Program-made: the position numbers and the translations under genes | DNA from: Ignavibacteriales bacterium | GTDB taxonomy: Bacteria > Bacteroidota > Ignavibacteria > Ignavibacteriales > Ignavibacteriaceae | NCBI GenBank assembly: GCA_016707115.1 | Contig: JADJIH010000019.1 | Coordinates: forward strand, 1 to 49,304 | DNA length: 49,304 bases | Direction: 5' to 3' | Notes under the pieces: generated by a model | What the model was told of the DNA's origin: nothing | What the model saw: only the letters and a program-made list of their open reading frames with translations | Databases searched by the model: none | In this document: positions 42,739 to 49,304 of the stretch, in pieces | How positions within the stretch are numbered: position 1 is the stretch's first letter | Layout: the number at the start of each line of letters is the position of its first letter

Positions 42739-44646
42739 ATGACCGAAACACACAAAACAAAATTTGAATTTAAAGCTGAAACTAAAAAGCTATTAGATAT
42801 TCTTGTTCACTCACTTTACACAAGCAAGGATATTTTTCTTCGTGAGTTAATTTCAAACTCATCAGATGCATTGGATAAGCTTCGTTTTGAATCTAACAAA
42901 GGAACCGATATTACAGATAAAGATTTACCCTTAGAAATAAAGATTGGTTTTGATGATAAGAAAAACACAATTACAATTTATGATACCGGAATTGGAATGA
43001 CGCGCGATGAAATGATTGCAAACATTGGAACAATTGCTAAATCTGGATCAGAAGAATTTCTAAAACAACTATCAGAAAGTAAAGAAGCCGTTAACAATAT
43101 TATTGGAAGATTTGGAATTGGGTTCTATTCTGTTTTTATGGTTGCAAAGGAAGTTGTCATCAAAACAAAATCCTATAAGAAAGATGAAATGGCTGTTGAA
43201 TGGAAGTCTGACGGTCTTGGTGATTATGAAATTTCTGATATTGATGGAGAGATAAACCGCGGAACTACAATTGAAATTTTTCTAAAAGATGATGCAAAAG
43301 AATTTTCTGAAAAATATCGATTAGAATCAATCATAAAAAAACATTCTAACTTTATTTCTTTTCCGATTTATTTAGAAAATGAAAAAATAAATACAATCGC
43401 GGCAATTTGGCGTGAACCAAAATCTAATCTGAAAAAAGAACAGTACGATGAGTTCTACAAGTTTTTAACTTACGATAACGAAGAACCATTTGAAACAATT
43501 CACACATCAGTTGATGCACCAATACAATTTAATTCTTTGTTGTTCATTCCAAAAAAGAGTTATGAGTATTGGAGATTTAATCGTGATGATTACGGTTTGG
43601 ATTTATATGTTCGTCGCGTGCTCATTCAACATCAGAATAAGGAATTGCTTCCGGAGTATTTAAGTTTTGTAAAAGGTGTTGTTGATTCTGAAGATTTGCC
43701 GCTTAACATTTCTCGCGAAACGTTACAAGAAAACATTGTATTTACAAAGATCGCGCAAAGTGTTGCCAGCAATATTCTTTCCGATTTAATTAAGGTCGCT
43801 AAAGATTCTCCTGAGCGTTATGCCGAGTTCTGGAAAGAGCATGGAAGGATTTTTAAACTCGGTTATATGGATTTTACTAATACTGAAAAATATCAACAGC
43901 TTTTAAGATTTAATTCTTCTGTAAGCAAAGATGAAAAAGAACTTGTTTCGCTTGAAGAGTATGTTGGCAGAATGAAGAAAGATCAAAAAGAAATTTATTA
44001 CTCGCTTGGAAGCAGTAAAGAAGCAATTGATCTCAATCCTCATCTTGAAATATTTAAATCAAAAGGATTGGAAGTGCTTTACTTGTATGATCCTGTTGAT
44101 GAATTTGTAGTTTCATCAATCCGTAAGCATAAAGATTTTGATTTCAAATCTGTTGATGGTGTTGATTTGAAAGAGCTTGATAAACTTGAAGATGTTGAAA
44201 AGAATGAAGAGCCAAAAGAAAAATTCAGTAAAGAAGATGATAAAGCTTTTGGCAAGTTATTGTTAAAGATGAAAGAAATACTTGGTGATCGTGTTACAGA
44301 AGTTCACGAATCAAAACGATTAAAAGGAAGTCCATCTTGCCTGATCAATCCTGATGATACAATGTCATCAACAATGCAAAAGATTTTGAAGATGTCTAAT
44401 CAGGGAATGGCAATGCCGCCTCAAAAAAGATTGATGGAGATAAATAAAGATCATAAGCTGATTAAAAACCTGATGAATGTGTTTAAGAAAAACGAAAGTG
44501 ATCAATTTATTGCGGATACTACTGAACAGCTTTATGAATCTGCATTGCTGCTTGAAGGAAATCTTGAAGATCCGCATAAGCTTGTGAACAGATTAAATAA
44601 AATGTTAACTGATGCGAGTGAGTTGTACAGTAAGAGCAAAGAATAG
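42739..44646 (+). CDS. htpG: Molecular chaperone HtpG (Hsp90)
   Basis: HtpG is the bacterial Hsp90, an ATP-dependent remodeller working with DnaK. The 635 residues are normal. The GHKL ATPase has SLYTSKDIFLRELISNSSDA (about 26-45), DTGIGMTRDEM and GRFGIGFYSVFMVA. The middle domain has NISRETLQEN with the catalytic Arg. The C-terminal dimerisation domain contains MQKILKMSNQGMAMPPQKRL and no MEEVD tail, as expected for bacteria. AAGGAG lies 5 nt upstream of the ATG. Confidence 0.97.
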   Translation: MTETHKTKFEFKAETKKLLDILVHSLYTSKDIFLRELISNSSDALDKLRFESNKGTDITDKDLPLEIKIGFDDKKNTITIYDTGIGMTRDEMIANIGTIAKSGSEEFLKQLSESKEAVNNIIGRFGIGFYSVFMVAKEVVIKTKSYKKDEMAVEWKSDGLGDYEISDIDGEINRGTTIEIFLKDDAKEFSEKYRLESIIKKHSNFISFPIYLENEKINTIAAIWREPKSNLKKEQYDEFYKFLTYDNEEPFETIHTSVDAPIQFNSLLFIPKKSYEYWRFNRDDYGLDLYVRRVLIQHQNKELLPEYLSFVKGVVDSEDLPLNISRETLQENIVFTKIAQSVASNILSDLIKVAKDSPERYAEFWKEHGRIFKLGYMDFTNTEKYQQLLRFNSSVSKDEKELVSLEEYVGRMKKDQKEIYYSLGSSKEAIDLNPHLEIFKSKGLEVLYLYDPVDEFVVSSIRKHKDFDFKSVDGVDLKELDKLEDVEKNEEPKEKFSKEDDKAFGKLLLKMKEILGDRVTEVHESKRLKGSPSCLINPDDTMSSTMQKILKMSNQGMAMPPQKRLMEINKDHKLIKNLMNVFKKNESDQFIADTTEQLYESALLLEGNLEDPHKLVNRLNKMLTDASELYSKSKE

Positions 44647-44649
44647 AAT

Positions 44650-44737
44650 ATAAGTGTTTCTAAGTGTCCTTTGTGTCTTAGTGTGAAAAAGATATTACCA
44701 CTAAGACACTTAGAGCACAAAGTTTCACTGAGAAAAG
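44650..44737. repeat. CTAAGTGTC/GACACTTAG inverted repeat between htpG and clpB
   Basis: CTAAGTGTCCTTTGTGTC then TTAGTG is followed after about 20 bases by CACTAAGACACTTAGAGC and ACAAAG, a long imperfect palindrome. It has the same style as the repeats around recQ. It may act as a weak terminator or attenuator between htpG and clpB. Confidence 0.6.
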
Positions 44738-44745
44738 GAAATGAT

Positions 44746-47360
44746 ATGTCGTTTAATTTAAATAAACTAACGGTAAAAGCGCAGGAAGTTGTGCAGAGCG
44801 CTATTGAGATTGCACAAAACTATAACAACCAGGTTGTGGAAGCCGAACATATTCTTGCAGCAATTGTCCAGGAAAGCGGAAATGTTGCCGAGAATGTTAT
44901 AAAGAAAACTGGCGGAAACTTTAATGCCGTAAAATTAAAAGTTGTTCAACTTCTTGAAACACTTCCCAAGGTAAGTGGAACAGGTTTGGGCAATCAACAG
45001 ATGTCTCAATCGCTTGCAAAGATTTTTGATGTTGCTGCAGAAGAAGCACGCAACTTAAAAGATGATTATGTTTCAACAGAACATGTTTTACTAGCCTTAT
45101 CAAATGATAAAGGAAAAGTTGGACAACTTTTACGTGATAATGGAATCACAAATAAAGATATACTTACCGCTTTAAAAGATATTCGCGGAACACAACGAGT
45201 TACTTCTCAAAATCCTGAAGACACATATCAATCTTTACAAAAGTATGGAAGAGATTTAAATGAACTTGCCAAGCAGGGAAAACTTGATCCTGTAATTGGA
45301 AGAGATGAAGAGATTAGACGAGTGCTTCAGGTGCTTTCGCGAAGAACAAAAAATAATCCTGTTTTAATTGGTGAGCCTGGAGTTGGTAAAACAGCAATTG
45401 CAGAAGGCATAGCACATAGAATTATTACAGGTGATGTTCCTGAAAATCTAAAAACAAAAAGAATTGTTGCTCTTGATATGGGTGCGCTTGTTGCAGGCAC
45501 ACAATTCCGCGGACAGTTTGAAGAAAGATTAAAAGCTGTAATTAAAGAAGTTCAGCAAGCAAATGGAGAAATTATTCTTTTTATTGATGAGCTTCATACA
45601 CTTGTTGGTGCTGGTGCAACGCAAGGCGCAATGGATGCGGCAAATATTTTAAAGCCTGCTTTGGCTCGCGGTGAACTGCACGCAATTGGTGCAACAACTC
45701 TTGATGAATACAAAAAACATATTGAAAAAGATGCTGCACTTGAAAGACGTTTTCAACCGGTGCTTGTTGGTGAACCATCTGAAGAAGATACAATTTCCAT
45801 TTTGCGCGGACTAAAAGAACGATACGAAGTTCATCACGGTGTTCGCATAACTGATGGTGCAATTATAGCTGCAACTCAGCTTTCTGAAAGATATATCACA
45901 GATAGATTTCTTCCTGACAAAGCGATTGATCTGATTGATGAAGCGGCATCAAAACTTAGAATTGAAATTGATTCTATGCCCGAAGAGCTTGATACTATCG
46001 AGCGCAAAGTTAAACAACTCGAAATTGAACGTGAAGCTTTAAAGCGAGAAAAAGATGATGCTTCTGCAAAACGACTTGAAGAATTACAAGATGAGTTAAG
46101 TGAATTGATCTCGCAGCGATCAGAACTAAGAACTCATTGGGAGATGGAAAAGGGAAAGATTCAGAAAATCCGCACAATGAAAAGTGAGATTGAAAATCTA
46201 AAACAGGAAGCAGATAAGTTTGAACGTGATGGTGATCTTGGTAAAGTTGCAGAAATACGTTACGGCAGAATTGTAAATCTTGAAAAACAATTAAAGGAAG
46301 AAACTCAAAAACTTGCGCAGGCTCAAAAAGATAAAAAAATGTTAAAGGAAGAAGTTGATGCTGAGGATATTGCTGAAGTTGTTGCAAAGTGGACGGGAAT
46401 TCCTGTTAGCAAAATGCTGGAAAGCGAACGGAGCAAACTTTTAAAATTAGAAGATGAACTTCATCAAAGAGTTATTGGACAGGATGAAGCTGTTTCTGCT
46501 GTTTCAAATGCTATTCGCCGTTCACGTTCAGGATTGCAGGACGCAAATAAACCTATCGGTTCTTTTATTTTTCTTGGAACCACCGGCGTTGGTAAAACAG
46601 AACTTGCACGCGCACTTGCGGAAATCCTTTTTGATGATGAACACGCGATGATACGAATTGATATGAGCGAGTATATGGAAAAGTTTTCTGTATCGCGATT
46701 GATTGGCGCGCCTCCCGGTTATGTTGGGTATGAAGAAGGCGGACAGTTAACAGAAGCTGTTCGCAGAAGACCTTATTCCGTTGTGCTGCTTGATGAAATT
46801 GAAAAAGCACATAGCGATGTGTTTAATGTTCTGCTTCAGGTTCTGGATGACGGAAGATTAACCGATAACCAGGGACGAACAGTAAACTTTAAAAACACAA
46901 TTATTATAATGACATCAAATCTTGGCTCGCATTTGATACAGGATAGACTTGATGCATTTGATGAAGATAATGTTGAAACTTTTATGGGTGAGCTTAGACA
47001 GCAAATGCACGACTTGCTGAGAAAAACTATTCGTCCTGAATTCTTAAACAGGATTGATGAAGTTGTTCTGTTCAAACCTCTATCGCGATTAGAGATTAGA
47101 AAGATTGTTGATATACAACTTAAGCGCGTACAAAAAATGTTAAAGGATAAAGAAATTACTCTTGATGTTTCTGATGAAGCAAAAGACTGGCTTGCACAAC
47201 TTGGTTACGATGTAAACTACGGTGCACGTCCATTAAAACGAGTAATACAAAAATATCTTATCAATCCCCTTCTCAGGAATTGCTTGCAAGTAACTTTGTT
47301 GATGGTGATACGATTAAAGTTAATGTTAGTGAGAAAGTTGGGTTGGTGTTTAGTAAGTAG
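44746..47360 (+). CDS. clpB: ATP-dependent disaggregase ClpB (one C-terminal frameshift)
   Basis: ClpB extracts polypeptides from aggregates together with DnaK. ATG 44746 (MSFNLNKLTVKAQEV) is the correct start; the frame also runs 25 codons upstream through a repeat. The N domain is followed by AAA-1 with GEPGVGKTAIAEG and FIDELHTLVGAG, a coiled-coil middle domain at about 410-530, and AAA-2 with GTTGVGKTELARAL and RIDMSEYMEKFSVSRLIGAP. Near 47265-47272 one T is missing. Restored, the product reads YLINPLSQELLASNF and ends at TAG 47358-47360, about 871 residues. The unrepaired frame gives an odd tail to 47394. Confidence 0.95.
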
Positions 47361-47470
47361 ATTCCAGATACTTGAAGGTTTGGTTAACCACTGAAAAAAC
47401 CCACCCGATTTTTTCATTGATGATAGAACTGTGCTTAACTATATTTTGAGTAACAATTTCAGGTTTTATC

Positions 47471-49304
47471 ATAATAAAAACCAAACTGATCCTCTTCTCT
47501 CTACTTTTCATTTATGCTAATATAAATGCTCAGGTTATCGAAAAAACTTACTACTTTGATAATTACAAGATAACCAAAACAGCCGATCACGAGACTATCA
47601 ATTTTGATAACACAATGCTTACCGGAAAATAGGTGAACCGGTTTTACCTTATCAATCCGTCTCGCTATTGTTACCACCAGGTGAAGTGGCTGAATCAATA
47701 GAGGTGATCGGAGAAGATGAAGTAAATATAAGCGGGACTTTTTCTCTTTATCCGCAGCAATATGTTCGTCCTATGTCTGAGGAATCAAGTGGTGAATTTG
47801 TAAAGAACGAACTTACATATTCGATGACAACCGCTTATCCATCCTCACAAACAGGAGAATTGATTACTCAATATATGAATGGCTATTCAATTGCTCTTTC
47901 TAGTTTTACACCTTTAAAATATCTTCCGGCATCGGGAAAGGTTTCATACTTTAAAAAGATAACTATAAGAATTCAAACACGAAGAGATTCAAAAGCTAAT
48001 GATGCCCTGACAAGATTAACTTCAAATTTTGAAGTGTTGAAAAGAATTAAAAAACTCGTACAAAATCCCGATTTGATTAATCTTTATCCCAAAAGAGTTC
48101 TTAACAATAATGGCTATCAACTATTAATAATTTCACCAGCACAGTTTGAAGGTGAGTTTCAGGATCTTATATATTTATACCGCATTAGGGGATTAAAAGC
48201 AAAAGTTTTCACAACAGATTCCATTTACGCTTCTTCAACAGGTCAAGACTCGCCAGAAAAATTAGAAATTTCATATTACAGGAATATCAAAACAATAATA
48301 TAGAATATGTTCTTCTTGCCGGAGATGTTGAGCTCATTCCATATCGCGGATTCTATTGTCATGTTCAGTCCTCTTCCGTTTATGAAGATTATAATATACC
48401 TTCTGATTTATATTACTCGGCTTTAGATGGAAATTGGAATAATAATAGCAATAATAAGTGGGGAGAAATTGGTGAAGATGATTTATTGCCCGAGATTTCA
48501 GTCGCCCGTATACCGGGAAGCAATTTATCTGAATTAAATAATATGATTAACAAAATAAAATCTTATCAAGACACACCGGTATTAAATGAATTTGATAAGC
48601 CGCTATTAGCCGGTGAACATTTGTGGTCTTCTCCTCTAACCTGGGGAGGTGATTATTTAGACTTACTGATCGGATATCATGATGATAATGGCTATACAAC
48701 AATCGGTATTCCTACTGATGATAATATTGAAAAACTATACGACAGAGATTTGGGCACCTGGTCAGGCAGCACACTAATTTCAAAAATTAATCAGGGAAAA
48801 TCATTTATTCACCATGCCGGACATTCAAATTATAATTATGTGATGAGATTGAATGATGGCGATATTACGAATGAAATTTTTCTCAGGTTAATGGCATCAT
48901 TCACAACTACACATTAGTAAATACAACCGGATGTAATTGTGGCGGATTTGATGAATCCGACTGCATTGCAGAAAAAAAATGGTGAACATCGAAAATTTTG
49001 CAGTTGGTTTCATTGGTAACTCGCGATATGGATGGTTTAATGAAGGACAAACAGAAGGACCATCAACTCACCTTCAGCGAGAGTTTGTTGATGCTTTGTA
49101 TAATGATAAACTTCACAGAATCGGTACATCACATTTAATATCAAAAATTGAAAGCGCTCCTTGGGTAACAGCACCCGGACAGTGGGAAGAAGGAGCTTTG
49201 CGATGGTGCTTTTATTGTAATAATGTTTTAGGTGATCCTGCAACGGGAATATGGACAAATGAACCGATTAATATTCAAGCGAGTTATCAATCACCTATTC
49301 AGCC
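47471..49304 (+). CDS. Gingipain-like C25 cysteine peptidase (frameshifted, cut by window edge)
   Basis: C25 peptidases are secreted Cys/His proteases; in T9SS bacteria they include cargo proteases and the sortase PorU. A signal peptide (KLILFSLLFIYANINAQVIE) is followed by a propeptide-like region with GEPVLPYQSVSLLLPPGEVA, then GYQLLIISPAQFEGEFQDLI and EYVLLAGDVELIPYRGFYCH. The catalytic His is in FIHHAGHSNYNYVMRL (about 48803-48850) and the Cys in NTTGCNCGGFDESDC (about 48920-48965). Four one-base losses in homopolymers break the frame (about 47627, 48260, 48888, 48974). No clear ATG is visible at the start. Whether it is PorU or a cargo enzyme depends on the missing C-terminus. Confidence 0.8.

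Noticed and set aside
47217..47394. A novel C-terminal tail on ClpB
   Set aside because: The other frame restores the family ending and stops at 47360, so the tail is a frameshift product.
1..49304. tRNA genes
   Set aside because: No gap contains a convincing TTCGANTC arm with a matching acceptor stem; I could not run a tRNA finder.

Overview
The window is AT-rich bacterial chromosome, densely packed and mostly on the minus strand. It most resembles a member of the Ignavibacteria (Bacteroidota/Chlorobi side). The pointers are a type IX secretion C-terminal domain of the QNYPNPFNPST type, a gingipain-like C25 peptidase, a DUF2723 membrane protein, the long form of IspG, and outer-membrane/lipoprotein genes with Bacteroidota-style signal peptides. 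This assignment is inference from gene content; no 16S gene is present.

Layout. 1-3.3 kb (minus): recJ-yebC-ruvC-ruvA recombination operon. 3.3-5.7 kb (minus): RNase P RNA, a coiled-coil zinc-ribbon protein and a Nif3-family protein. 5.9-7.9 kb (minus): ispG, divergent from dnaG and recQ (8.0-12.2 kb, plus). 12.4-13.7 kb (plus): a two-cluster ferredoxin overlapping a geranylgeranyl-reductase-like flavoprotein. 13.8-14.5 kb (plus): a HigB/HigA toxin-antitoxin pair with a palindromic operator, followed by a diverged second copy of the reductase 3' end. 14.65-16.05 kb: a broken T9SS cargo gene. 16.6-20.05 kb (minus): citrate synthase, a beta-CASP metallo-hydrolase and a lipoprotein. 20.3-23.2 kb (minus): lhgO followed by a DNA methyltransferase and a small PD-(D/E)xK-like protein, a candidate restriction-modification operon. 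23.4-24.9 kb (plus): a membrane protein, a YceI protein and a LOG-family protein. 25.0-29.6 kb (minus): a GT9 tail remnant, a PAS protein, a GT9 glycosyltransferase and a DUF2723 protein. 29.6-31.9 kb: small envelope and stress-type proteins. 32.5-40.7 kb (minus): mnmE-mnmG-rsmG-PAP2-mfd with two parS-like sites between mnmE and mnmG. 41.0-47.4 kb (plus): a chaperone island hsp20-dnaJ-like-htpG-clpB. 47.5 kb to the end (plus): a C25 peptidase running off the window.

Two patterns cut across the annotation. First, many conserved genes (ruvA, yebC, recJ, the zinc-ribbon gene, ispG, the reductase, clpB, the C25 peptidase) carry single-base indels, nearly all in homopolymer runs and densest near both window ends. 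Uncorrected sequencing error explains this better than gene decay, so those genes are annotated at full length across the frameshifts. Second, in two unrelated places a small cargo (higBA; a PAS gene) sits directly after the stop codon of a gene and is followed at once by a diverged copy of that gene's 3' end. This gene-cargo-tail arrangement is the most unusual structure found here.
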